DNA of 64,000 bases from NCBI RefSeq assembly GCF_905404315.1, contig NC_066312.1, positions 7,427,001 to 7,491,000 of the forward strand, given 5' to 3'. The DNA is from Leptidea sinapis (taxonomy: Eukaryota > Arthropoda > Insecta > Lepidoptera > Pieridae). Below are positions 40,681 through 51,888 of this stretch, piece by piece. Position numbers and translations under genes: made by a program. The notes under the pieces were generated by a model, which saw nothing but the letters and a program-made list of their open reading frames with translations, was not told where the DNA came from and did not search any database. Positions within the stretch are counted from its first letter, which is position 1. Every line of letters begins with the position of its first letter.

Positions 40681-41089
40681 GGGACTCCGCGCACTTATTC
40701 AGCTCTTTTCAGCTTTTGTCCATAGAAAACTACAATTTTGTATGGAGACGTGTACGCGTCGATTCAGCTTTCCGCGTCCATTCTGCTTTCGCGGCAAACC
40801 AGCATAAAATGAGGATAAATGTGTTTTTATTATGCGAATGCTATAGAGAGCGTTCGGCGCTGTTCCGCCGCGTACAGCGCTGTTCGCCGTCGAATGCGGC
40901 GGAACTGCTCTTTACAGGGATGGTTCGCGATTCCTTGTCGACAAGTTGCGACCTGTATTGTTCCTGCGTTGATTTGACGTAATCATTATGCACGCAAAGA
41001 TTACGCGGCTGATAGAAGCAGAGCTGTATAAGTGTGACCAAAATCGTTCAGCGAAACGCGAATGGAGCTGAATAAGTGCGCGTAGTCCC
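40681..41089. mobile_element. PIF/Harbinger-like MITE, 409 bases with TAA duplication
   Basis: GGGACTCCGCGCACTTATTC (40681) and its inverted partner GAATAAGTGCGCGTAGTCCC (ending 41089) form about 25-base terminal inverted repeats. TAA flanks both ends (40678-40680 and 41090-41092), the target site of PIF/Harbinger elements. The interior is unusually GC-rich with many GCGC and GCCGCG words. A long open frame inside is not protein-like. Confidence 0.8.
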
Positions 41090-41799
41090 TAACTGTGACT
41101 AATATTTTTCTAAATAAGATGTATGAAATACTCGTAGCGTCGTATAGGAATTTAGTATCTAGCATAACAATAACTTCTAATAAAATAATAATAATAAAAG
41201 AATAACTTCTAATGAAAAGAGCAACATCACTTATCTTCTTAAAATAATAAAACAAAGTCTAGCTAGTTACTGGGTACTCAACGTGTTTCAAAGAGCCTCA
41301 TATAACGATCACTTGAATGCACTCAGCTCAAGTTTAAGGTAGCTACTTATTTTATAAGTATCATTTCTGATAGTAAATAATAAAAAACTTTCTATTTGAA
41401 TTAGAAGCTTCTAAGTTGGGATGTATTGGTACTTGAAATGTTGTGTTGTTTATATTCCCAGGTACGTAATTATTGTCTTAGATTTTCTATATGATGGTGA
41501 TTTGTGTCTAGAGTTTTTTATTAAACAATTGTTATGAGCTGAAAATTGGCTACTGGAATGTGAAATAAAGTACTTTTTAAATATTTCGCTATTGCCTGAC
41601 TGACTTGCAAGCCTTCTTCCTTACTTTCAACGACTGCCGACCACCTGTATGTTAGAATTTATGCTAAGAGCTGGTGCTTACATTGCTCTCTATGATTTCG
41701 GAAAGCAGAGAGAGAGAGCATTAAGCAGGCTATAGATAAAGGTACCTACCTTTATATACCTGGCTTAGTACGTACTAAGCCAGGCCATTTTAGACGGAC

Positions 41800-42335
41800 G
41801 GCTTTCGTAATTTGCCTAGGGCAGCTATCTACAACACCCTGAACTCGCACGTTTCCGACAGGCAACTTGAAAGTTGCTCTCTGCTTTTGATCACTTCGCA
41901 CGGGCGATTTGCCGCTTCAAGTGGGGCACTGAGCCTTTCCTCCTAAGAATTTTATAGTTTGAATTCTTAGGGTTTAGTGCCGCAACCCAAGTTCAGATAT
42001 ATATGTTCGCATTCAGCTGCTTTGTATTGAGCTAGGGCTGTGATCTTCCTCAAAAGTGCCGAAACGTCGACTGCACTAATCTCCCTATTGAACACAGATC
42101 TCCGACAAGAGGCATAAAATTGGGCTCTATTTTATACCCGGGCTATAGAAATAAAAGGCATACTGCCTTCTCTCAATGTTATGGTGAAGGGCCTTTAAGT
42201 TGGAGTGGATTTTCTCTAATATTGCAGAACTCAACGTTAAATGTGGAGCGTGGTGTTATAGTCTCGTTACCTCAGGCCCTCTTCAGAATACTATGAGAAG
42301 AGGGATTCTCCGACAGCCGACTGCCGATACTAACC
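41800..42335 (-). mobile_element. Decayed LINE-A copy (endonuclease and following region)
   Basis: Collinear, diverged blocks match 11640-12830 of the LINE-A remnant: GTGCCGCAACCCAAGTTC (about 41980), TTTAAGTTGGAGTGGATTTT (about 42200), ACTCAACGTTAAATGTGGAGCGTGGTG (about 42230, in pieces). Many stops are present and no complete domain remains. Confidence 0.5.
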
Positions 42336-42442
42336 ATTTTCCACTAGACGTTAAAATACGTTATTGGGAATTTTAAATTTCGCCACTTTTTCTACTGATG
42401 GTGCTTCAATTTCGTATGGGCAGAAGTGATTACCAACCTACT

Positions 42443-42750
42443 GCCGTTCCCAATATACTATCTACAGATAGAGGTAAATTACTACCTTCTGTCAGTAATT
42501 AGATGTCAATAATCTGTAGCTGTCCCAATGTACCCGATTCATTCTTATCGCCTTATATTGGGACGCGTGAATTGCAATTTAAATACAAACTTCTATCACT
42601 GGTAAGCTATACGTCCTCCCATTGACAGACAACGTGTACGGATAAGGTGAGTTACCATCGATAACTTTACTGGGACAGAAAAGTCAACGATAGTTACGAT
42701 TTTCATCTCAAGTAGGCCATCCGGAGATAGACTGAATATTTCGAACCTAC
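42443..42750 (-). mobile_element. MITE, GGCCGTTCCCAATA family (copy 2)
   Basis: Inverted relative to the 35390 and 48680 copies. It starts GCCGTTCCCAATATACTATC and carries GGGACGCGTGAATTGCAATT and TGTACGGATAAGGTGAGTTA in reverse order. The far end is more diverged. Non-coding. Confidence 0.6.
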
Positions 42751-43057
42751 TAAGCAATGGTTGGTTATATATTTTGTTAAATGAGCTTGGTATTTGCAAG
42801 TAATTGAAAGTAAATTTATATCGGAGGTCAGCGGTGTCTGCTCATTGAGATATCGAAATTGTGCCATATGCGTCTATTATCTAACTGCTCAATGTTGCTA
42901 TGTATGTATTTTGTTTGTAGCAACACTTTGAAGGTATGTAAAGGCGCATACAAATTATTAATTTTATTTAAAAAAAATAAGTATTGGCGTATCAAATAAT
43001 AATTTAACTAAATTCTAACATTGTTTATTAGTTACTCGTTTCATTTAGCTTTGGTAA

Positions 43058-43655
43058 TGGCTGATTTACACGTATTAAGTTGCCAAGTCTTAACTAAATT
43101 TCAAGCGACTTAATTTTAAGTAACCGTTTACACGTAAAAATACTAAATAACTAGTTAAACTCATTTATTCGCTCACGATATGTAGGTAATACGTTGATCT
43201 AATACTCTTTATTTTTGTTTCAACTTCTTTAACACCAAAATTTGCAATCGCCATGGCTGACGCTATAGCGGCAAGACGATGTTGTTTTGCTTGCTTATTT
43301 CTGTAATTTAAGCTTTTAATATTCCATAAATAATCGTCCTTTATGTATTCTTCAATGAACATTTCGAAAGATTTTTATTTATAAATTAAGTAGGAACTAC
43401 GTTGCAATCACTCCGCCAGCTTATGCTTTTCACTTAAATTTAACTAAATTTTGCCTGTCCAAACGTGTCAAGTGATTAGCCACGCCCACCAACTTAACCG
43501 AAAAATAGACAAAATTCTATTCTACCTTGTTTACTTGCAACTAAATTTTAACTTGCAACTTCTTACTAAATTCACTGTTTAAACGGGTTAAGTCACTAAA
43601 AATTATGTTAAAATTTAGTAAATTTTTAGTCAACTTGATACGTGTAAATCAGCCT
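43058..43655. mobile_element. TIR element carrying a MADF-like reading frame
   Basis: Terminal inverted repeats of about 40 bases: TGGCTGATTTACACGTATTA (43058) against CGTGTAAATCAGCCT (ending 43655), continuing inward as AAGTTG and (T)AACTAAAT. TAA-like words flank both sides. On the minus strand, 43362-43165 encodes MFIEEYIKDDYLWNIKSLNY, RNKQAKQHRLAAIASAMAI and VKEVETKIKSIRSTYY, the layout of a MADF/Myb-like DNA-binding domain (W...Y.nk...a....i...f.....ev..ki..lr..y). Some PIF/Harbinger elements encode such a second protein. No transposase remains. Confidence 0.6.
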
Positions 43656-44401
43656 TTAAATATGAACTTTGATAATTCACTATAAGCCTTTCTGCTTGCA
43701 TATACGATCTATTTCTTTGAAGAAAAAATAATGTTTATGACAGTATTCGATTCTTATAGTCTTATTCTCAAGTCGACAGTTTAATCTCGTCTCAAAAAGG
43801 GTTCACTAAATGGCCAGCTTAGCGAAACTATCTAAGAAAAAAGCGGCCAAGTGTGAGTCAGACTCACCCATGAAGAGTTCCGTAGCAGCAAATAACACAA
43901 TATAAAAGTTTTTGTAGTTCGTTGTAATTGTGATCGATGTTTTAATAATAGTGTATTTTTTTAAATTAAGTTATTGATAAGTAGACATTATAACTTTTAA
44001 TTAATTAAAATACCTAAATCATGGGATTTAGATCTAACTATATGCGAGCCCATATACTTAGTCAAAGTCAAAAATATTTTATTGACATAAAATCAAAAGA
44101 TTGCTCCTCAACGTCAATCACCATAAAATACAATTCAAATACATTAATTACACAAAAGTTTAAACATATATTTTAAAATAATGGAATCCAGTAAAACAAT
44201 AAAACGCTGAACCATATAATCCCTAAAAAAAAACAACTACAATACTATTCAATTCCACATTGTAATATCGTTTACGTAATCTTCAATACTGTGATAAGCC
44301 TTCGACATAAGCCTGCCTTTAATAAAATACAGACTTGTGGTAGCTAACCAAGCTAATATATATTCCAGTTTGACAAGAAATATTTCCAAAAATATTATCA
44401 A

Positions 44402-44777
44402 CTAGCTGACCCGACAGACGTGGTTCTGTATATAATAAATAAAATAATGTTTTTATATAATTTTGTCAATAATATATCATAACATGAAAAATTACTTCGT
44501 AAAATATGCACCCTGCTGTCGTAATGAAATTGTTTTACAGCAGAACTGCCAAACCGTGCGTCAATAAATTCTCTCATAGAAATTTTGTATGGACACATCA
44601 AAGGAAAAACAAATTCGTTGTTTTTATTTAATTTAGCAGCATTTTCCTATTTATTCACCTTTTAAACCTTCTCTGGACTTCCACAAATAATTCAAGACCA
44701 AAATTAGCCAAATCGGTCCAGCCGTTCTCGAGTTTTAGCGAGACTAACGAACAGCAATTCATTTTTATATATATAGA
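44402..44777 (-). mobile_element. Short Helitron-like element, 376 bases (copy 2)
   Basis: On the minus strand it starts TCTATATATATAAAAATGAA after an A (complement of T44778) and ends GTCAGCTAG before a T (complement of A44401). The same ends and shared subterminal block AACGGCTGGACCGATTTGGC occur in 19664-20044. No target duplication, as expected for Helitrons. Confidence 0.6.
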
Positions 44778-45660
44778 TTTTTTGTGCCTCCTCCTGTAGG
44801 TAGTTGGACAATGTGGCAATAACGTCCAGTATCCAGCGATCTGTATGAATGACAGTTGAATTGTCTTTTAAAAAATCTCCGTTGAACTCTCCAGAAAGTA
44901 ATGTTGGTATATCGTTGTTGCAAAATTGCGACTTACGATTTATGACGTATTAAAAAAAACTACTTACTAAATCTCATTCAAACCAATTTTCGGTGGAAGT
45001 TTGCATAGTAATGTACACATTATATATGTTTTTTTTAGTTTTATCATTCTCTTATCTTAGAAGTTACAGGGGCGTGGGGGACACATTTTACCACTTTGGA
45101 AGTGTCTCTCGCGCAAACTATTCAGTTTAGAAAAAAACAATGATATTAGAAACCTCCATATAATTTTTGTAAAATTTAATCCTTAAAAGTCTTTCTTGCA
45201 TTTGTGCTCAGTTCCCGGCTGGGAATTTGATATTAAATAGATAACCGTTGCGCAGTATTGGCTTCGTTAGAGGGCGATTATGCTCGTTAGAAGACTTATC
45301 TGCACGATGTGATATTTTGTGCCATGCCACATAAAATCATGCGGTATTTAATACTGGGATAGATAATTAATCCTTTCATGTGAATTCATTGTACGCAGGC
45401 TACTTATTTCAAAGGGTTCACATTGGAGTAAGTAATAGATTTTTTTTACGAAAGCCTGCAATACCGTACAATTTTTTGCCTTCTCCTTAAGAAAAATAAC
45501 GATAATGGCGCAGCTACAAATGCTATGCTGTCAGTATTTCTTTAAGTGACGTCTCTTTAATATTTTCCAGCTCGTTAAAAGGGCTTAAAACGTTTGCAAA
45601 GCATGCGCGGCTTCACAATTCCGCTGACAGCAGGATTACCTTTTAGGTGTATATTTTAAT

Positions 45661-46577
45661 GGGACACCACGGTGGCACAACCAGTCGCCGCTACCAACAA
45701 AATATATACAGCTCTATTGGGAATTGCTAACCTGGTGTCCGATTGGTTGCGCAACCAATTTGGTGCCGCGAACGGAGCACAATACCTATAATAACATTAT
45801 TCTTTGGTATTAGTAGGTATTATTATTATTGTTAAATTTTAAAGAGTATTATTCTGTTCCTACGAAAGGACACAACTGGTGGACAGGCAGGCCGTTGAAG
45901 GTGTTAGGCTCCAAACCCTTGGCAAGATTCTCGACCACGTAAAGAGACAAAATCCACAAAGTCGACCGGAATTCTCCATCGCATAAATATGCTTCTTATT
46001 CGTCTACGTTGAAATTTTCGCACCTCTCGCTCTTCGCCTTTATAGTAAAGTAGTAATCCAAGTTTATAGTTATCTCTATAAAATATCTAAAATTTCTATT
46101 CCAAAATTATTTATAAAGATATTTTTTAAGGCTTAGTCAATATTTTACACCTACTTATAAAATAAATTTTAAAATTAGTTTATTTATTTATTTAGGTACT
46201 TGAAAATATCTTCAAGAAACGATCTCGTCTATAAGATTGTAGGACGCGTTATCACTCTATTTTAACTGTCAAAATTCAGTAAAATCTGACAAAATTACGT
46301 TGTTATGTTAGGGTTTGTAGAGAAAAATATCAAAGATATGTCAAAATACTTTTATCTCTACTTTCGACGTAACAAGACGAATTAAGCAACCATGTTAGCT
46401 TCAATAAACATGTCGAGATAAGACGATAAAATGCGTAGAGAAAATTTACTTGTGGTGCGTATGCTAGCCCAGCTGGTGCCCGTTTGGCTGCGCAACCAAC
46501 TCGGTATCTGTATGGTGTCTAGTTTGGTAGCTTACGGACACCATGGTGACGCGACTGGTTGCGCCACCGTGGTGTCC
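45661..46577. mobile_element. TIR element with GGACACCACGGTGG ends, about 0.92 kb
   Basis: GGACACCACGGTGGCACAAC (45662) faces GTTGCGCCACCGTGGTGTCC (ending 46577). Flanks share TTTAAT (45655-45660 and 46581-46586), which contains TTAA, so either a 6-base or a TTAA duplication is possible. Subterminal GGTTGCGCAACCAA palindromes occur on both sides (about 45745 and 46490). No transposase is seen. Confidence 0.6.
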
Positions 46578-46904
46578 TGGTTTAATACAGCCCTTATACT
46601 CGTAGTTCAATACCAATGGAGCAAAATACTCTTTCATTAATAAATACGATGTTTGTTTCGTCCAATTAAAACAATTGTTGACAATTAGTGAGAGTCGAAC
46701 TTGTTTGACCTCGAACTGTTTTGAGACGCAGCCTTCTCTTTATTAACCCATCAATCGATCAACTTTATTTTATCATTATTTGCCTAGATATATACATAGG
46801 GAGCCGTAGAAAATATAGAAGGGTCTTCGCTTTGTCAGATTGGATAGGTGGTGTCATGTTGCAGCGAGCCTATATTACTGTATCGGCTAAGCTACGCCGC
46901 TTTT

Positions 46905-47517
46905 GGGTGAAAACATGCCGAAGATGCCTCGCGGTCTCAGTCGCTGCCTCGATATCTCGAGCTCGATCTCGCGATTTCTACATGGATGTCGGTGCGAACA
47001 AGTCGGTTCAATCGCACCTGAGTGTTAGTTAGCAATAAAAGAATTAGCAGCTTACCTGTTGATCCACAAGCCACATCAACTTTCATCCATTCCTTGGCTA
47101 TAAAGTGGTGTGGTGGTTTTTGTGCTTATCGCAGAGGCCCAGAATGATTAAAATCAAATCTATTAGCGGCTCGTTTTCAATTATTTATTTTAAAATAAAA
47201 AAAATGTCAGGCACGATAAGCCCAGAAGGATCGATACAGTGCGATGTATTCGGGGCCTGAAGTAAGAGACGGGAACATCAGCTCTTCCTTGAGAAGGCGA
47301 AACGATTTGATCAATCTCAAGCCAGATTACATCGATGCTTGCAGTCAACCGCGATTAGGCATCTGGTAAACATCGAAGTGACCTGCGATGTATCGCAGTG
47401 AAGTATCCTTTGACATGTTCATGGTTGTTTGTTTGCATACATTCGTTTTAAATGGAGTTGACATCGAGGTAGCGAGCTAAACCTTGACCTTGAGGCATCT
47501 TCGGCATGTTTTTACCC
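46905..47517. mobile_element. TIR element with GGGTRAAAACATGCCGAAG ends, 613 bases
   Basis: GGGTGAAAACATGCCGAAGA at 46905 and TCTTCGGCATGTTTTTACCC ending at 47517 are inverted; the match continues through GATGCCTC and, more loosely, another 35 bases (CTCGATATC versus GACATCGAGG). The interior has many TCGAGCTCGATCTCGCGA-type words. No coding frame of transposase type. Target duplication unclear. Confidence 0.6.
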
Positions 47518-47744
47518 TTAGCTGGGTGGTAATCTATTTTACCCCACAGCGAAATAATCGTGGTAGCAACTTTCAATACTATAATATCATTGGGTAGCAA
47601 ATACACAATAGCGTCTAGTAATTGTACGTAAGCGAATAACTTTTTTCAGTTTTCAAATATAAATAAATTAGGTACATCAAAAATTCCTACTTTTGTAAAG
47701 TAGTAGGAATATACAATACAAGTCTATTTAATTTATTTCATATC

Positions 47745-47940
47745 TATACATGTATATAACTGACGCGACAGACGAATTTCGTAAAATCCGTTCTTAGCTG
47801 TCCTCTACTCGGCGAAAGGAATATTCCAAACAAATTTCAAGTCTCTACGCCTTATGGTTCCAGAGGTATCGTGATGAGTCAATAGATATTATCTATCTAT
47901 ATAAATATATATATATCTATCACTATATATTATATATAAT
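47745..47940 (+). repeat. Repeat fragment and AT microsatellite
   Basis: About 47755-47880 (ACTGACGCGACAGACGAATT, CTCTACGCCTTATGGTTCCA) is probably a transposon fragment. It is followed by a TATC/TATA microsatellite that abuts the tRNA-box repeat starting at 47941. Confidence 0.4.
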
Positions 47941-48303
47941 ATCCGGACGACCGAGCATTGCTCGGATTTTTAAGAAGGCACAAAACTTGAACAAAAACAA
48001 ACTAATAGGACATCTGGATTCGAACCGAGGTCTTCTGCTTTCCTGATCACCCAATGTCCGATCTGAGCTATTATAGTCTTGTACATAGTGGTTAAACTTA
48101 CCTTTGTATTCTAATGTCATTGTAGCAGTTTCTCATTAAAACACGGATAAAACTACAATTTTTTAAACCGAAACCCACCTAGATCGATTTCTCGCCCCCA
48201 ACACTACCTGTATACTAAAGTTCATTAAAATCGTTGGAGCCGTTTCCGAGATTCAGATTATATATATTTATATACAAGAATTGCTCGTTTAAAGATATAA
48301 GAT
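47941..48303 (-). mobile_element. Dispersed repeat with tRNA-like A/B boxes and terminal hairpin (copy 2)
   Basis: Full-length match to 10598-10965. The minus strand carries TAGCTCAGATCGG (A box) and CGGTTCGAATCC (B box, consensus). The terminal hairpin CCGAGCATTGCTCGG lies next to ATCCGGACGA. Both ends sit in TATA microsatellite, which may have been the insertion target or may have grown from the tail. Confidence 0.6.
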
Positions 48304-48679
48304 ATATATATATATATAAGTATATAGTGATAGATATACCAAATTTAAAAAGGTGCGGGATTTATACTCACGCCTCTATGGAAACGCCCCATCACAACCG
48401 TCTGAATGACGCCTTAATTGCATCGTCAATAAATTTTGATACTTAAATTCAGTTAATATGTTTAATCCTACAGACGATGGAAATCACCTAATTATAACAA
48501 ATCGTCTACCCTAATTATGGCTTAAAATATTGCATTGTTAAAAAGTTGTAATAAAATGTTATGGAAAGGGTGGCTCTGTGGTGTCCTAAACTAGAAATTT
48601 TAATATAATAATTTTTTGGCTATTGTAATATTTTCTTTGTAAAATCCACCGGCTTTGTCACATTAGGGCAGCTATACCT

Positions 48680-48997
48680 TGTTCCCAATATTCTCTATAC
48701 AATAGTCTATCTCTTACTTGAGATAAAAATCGTAACTATCGTTGGCTTTTCTGTCCCAATAAACTTATCGATGGTAACTCACCTTATCCGTACACGCTGT
48801 CTGTCAATGGGACGACGTATAGCTTACCACCGATAGAAGTTTGTATGGAAATTGCAATTCACGCGTCCCAATATAAGGTGATGAGAATGACTTATCGGGT
48901 ATATTGGGACAGCTTCAGATTATTGACAGCTACTTACTGATCGTAGAAGATAAGTAATTTATCTCTATCTGTTTATAATATATTGGAAACGGCCGTA
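48680..48997 (+). mobile_element. MITE, GGCCGTTCCCAATA family (copy 3)
   Basis: Starts TTCCCAATATTCTCTATACA and ends ATATATTGGAAACGGCCG. It shares ACACGCTGTCTGTCA, AATTGCAATTCACGCGTCCC and TTATCGGGTATATTGGGACA with 35390-35790. It has no coding frame. Confidence 0.6.
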
Positions 48998-49104
48998 AGA
49001 TACTAACCTAGCCCTATCTTATTAAAGAAATTTGAATCAAATTTTCGTTTCCGGTCTCTTCATCAGGAACCAAGTAAACTCACTATGATTTACCAGCCAT
49101 TCTT

Positions 49105-49362
49105 TTTATGACAATAAGGGACGAGACGAGCAGGATGTTCAGCTGATGGTAATTGATACGCCCTGCCCATTACAATGCAGTGCCGCACAGGATTCTTGAA
49201 AAAGCCATGAATTCTAGATTGCCCAGTAATTTCACTAGCTACGGCGCCCTTCTGACCGAAACAAAATAATGCTTACACATTACTGCTTCACGGCAGAAAT
49301 AGGCGCCGTTGTGGTACCCATAATCTAGCCGGCATCCTGTGCAAAGAAGCCTTCCCACAGGG
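49105..49362 (-). mobile_element. LINE 3'-end repeat, family C
   Basis: The minus-strand copy runs from ACAATAAGGGACGAGACGAG at the A-tail side to CATCCTGTGCAAAGAAGCCT, with a deletion relative to 21850-22168 in the middle (near 49205). Confidence 0.6.
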
Positions 49363-49989
49363 TTGAGTTCCCTTGATCATATATAACATAAAAATCTTAG
49401 ACAGTGCAGCTTCAAACACAATCACAGTCGCTTATATCGATTATAGTCTTACATTGCCTTACAAAGTGTATTTAAAAGGCATGTACAAAATGTAATAGCT
49501 CCGAAACGGTAAACGGCCCCATTTTCAATCGATAGTGAAGCGGGAATACTTATCCTTACCCCTTTGATAGGAAGTTTTATTGAAATTTTCAAACTGGATA
49601 ATATTCGGAATATGAAAACCTCTCGAAACATCCAATAATAGACTGTCGTTACAAAATATGAAATCATGTTTTGATCTGAGACGCATAATGACTCATGAAT
49701 AATTTTGAACTGTTTTGTTTTGTTAGTGATTTTAATATGAAATCGATGAGGGAACACTATGGTAGTGGTAAAAAATAGGACTGTTTAAATAAACATTTAC
49801 CGAATTGTTCGAGAACTGAATACGGAATTTTATACATTTATTATTCTTCTACGTATCCAACAGTCTACGTAACAATAATGTGTATTAGATAAATCATAGG
49901 TATATGTTACCATTTTATCATTGCAATGCAAATTGAAATATTTTTAATCAAAATAAGATGTGACATCACTATTATTGAAAGTCAGAAAC

Positions 49990-50225
49990 TACCACCCATT
50001 CCAAAAAGAATGCCTGAGATGAATGCTCGCAACACACTCAGCGGGCTTTTTTTATTCATCAATAAATATGTACAATTAAACTTATTATTTAATAGCCTGA
50101 GGGCAGTTGCTCCATTCCCAATCTGTGGCATCATTAAGAAAGTCATTTAGGGAGCATATTTTACGAAATAATCCTTGATGTTACGAAATTATTATGTACA
50201 GAACAACGTCTGTCGGGTCAGCTAG
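49990..50225. mobile_element. LINE 3' fragment (minus) joined to a Helitron-like 3' end (plus)
   Basis: 49990-50148 in reverse resembles the 3' end of the LINE at 50870-51410 (CGCAACACACTCAGCGGGCT; CATTCCCAATCTGTGGCATC). It is followed directly by a Helitron-like 3' terminus ending AACAACGTCTGTCGGGTCAGCTAG at 50225, before T. Confidence 0.5.
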
Positions 50226-50564
50226 TTGTTTTTATAAAACTGTTGTAAATGCAGTTCAATATAATGTGTCATACAACAGTTACCGTTGGATTTGTCCTTC
50301 AATACTACAAATTCCTCCAATGTTGCAATCAACCTTTCATCAAGCGAGCCCCATTTTTGCGGTGAAAACAATGGTATCGGTATGAGCTACTGCTCTGTTT
50401 CAGGTAGAGCCAGGGGTCGCAGCAACGGCTGCCGAGGCTCATGACACGCTGCAGCAATATCAGGTATTTATGGGTTTGGCTACATTTGAGTTGAACTCTC
50501 CTTGTTTTTTCCAGGTTCATACGACATGGCTAAATTTATTGTAACAACCCGCACTCGCAAAAGT

Positions 50565-50645
50565 GTGCTTACATTGTCTTTAAGCACAGTTTTGCCGTTC
50601 CGCTATCAGACTGCGAATGAAATGTCCTTATAATATGTGCAAAGG
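50565..50645 (+). repeat. Dispersed repeat E (copy)
   Basis: GTGTGCTTACATTGTCTTTA and CCGTTCCGCTATCAGACTGC also occur at 60629-60700 (plus) and, inverted, at about 26520-26610. About 80 bases, contains a small GTGCTT/AAGCAC stem. Class unknown. Confidence 0.55.
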
Positions 50646-50869
50646 ACGTCATGGGTTTCAACTTTTGGGTCGGTCATCGTGCTAATCTAATGACATATTC
50701 AATTAAAACGTACCCCCATGGAAATTTTAGTCCGAATTTATGGATGCAATTTTCCTACTGCCTACAATACATTTTGTACTCCACAAATGTGTCTGGTCTG
50801 TGGCCCGACTACCAACACAACCTGACCGAAGTGGTATAAGTAGTTATATTATTATAGGGCAGTGCAGCC

Positions 50870-51410
50870 GATATTAATACCATCTTTGTGCTGCAGAAGA
50901 GGGCTATTCGCGCTATTTATAACCTAGGTCTTAGGACCTAGGAATCATTATGAGAAAAATTAAAGAAATAAACATTTTGACTGTTGCTTCTCAATATATT
51001 ATTGATAATGTTCTATATGTTCATAAGCACATTGAGGAATTTGCTAGAAACTGTGACAATCACAATGTTAACACGACGAACAAACATAAACTTGTTATGC
51101 CTACTATTCGGTTAGGTCGAGTTAGTAAGTCTTTTATTGGGCGATGTATATGTTTTTATGATATGATCCCAGAAAATGTACAAAACAAATGCGTTACGAA
51201 ATTTAAAAGAACTATTAAATAACGTTTGTGCCGGAAAGGTTATTATAACATAAACGATTTTCTTAATGATACCACAGACTGGGGATGAAGCGAACACCCT
51301 CAGGCTTTTCAATTATAAATGTTTATTGTACGATATTACATTGTAATCCATATTTTATATAAAATAAAGCCCGCTGAGTTTCTTGCGCCCGTTCTTCTCA
51401 GGTCTGAGGC
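50870..51410 (+). mobile_element. LINE reverse-transcriptase C-terminus and 3' UTR
   Basis: The plus strand reads VLQKRAIRAIYNLGLRT, then after one stop INILTVASQYIIDNVLYVHK, NKHKLVMPTIRLGRVSKSFI, GRCICFYDMIPENVQ and, after another stop, GYYNINDFLNDTTDWG. This is the C-terminal end of a Jockey-type polymerase related to, but distinct from, LINE-B. An AATAAA and AAGCCCGCTGAGTTTCTTGC follow. It is 5'-truncated. Confidence 0.75.
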
Positions 51411-51888
51411 AGTCTATTTTCAATGGGTGGTAGTTTTTGACGTTCAATAAGTGATTTTGAATAAAAATATATGAATTTGCATTTCTCGCAGTGTGTCAAC
51501 TCCGTGGCTAGAAGGTTTTATGATATATTGACTCTATTATAAGCAGTTCAATTATCCTGTTTAGACCTGATAAGGCGTCAGCTCTTTACACCAAATGTTT
51601 AAGTGAACTCTCATTGATAATCACGTTTCAATTAAAATAAACACAATAATTAACAGTAGAATAGATGAATATATTTTAAACTTTTTCTATGGTGGCGGTT
51701 TATCAGTCAATCGGAATCACAGCAGACTGGTTTTATTCAATTATTCGATCCTCGAATAGATATTATAATACTTGAACATTATTCGTTCTCACAATTATTT
51801 GTTTTGAGTAGTAACTATATACTAAGTAAAGTAAAGTTTGATTAATTGTAAAGTAATTGAAATAAATTCCTATAGTTACTAATAGAGC

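Noticed and set aside
40716..41041. Overlapping open frames on both strands
   Set aside because: They lie inside the GC-rich MITE at 40681-41089 and have no protein motif.
46431..47032. Open frames of 69 and 103 codons
   Set aside because: They run across ends of inverted-repeat elements and have no motif or splice context.
48000..48080. tRNA gene (minus strand)
   Set aside because: Part of the 363-base dispersed repeat also present at 10598-10965.
49449..49757. 102-codon minus-strand frame
   Set aside because: No motif and no flanking splice signals that connect it to anything.
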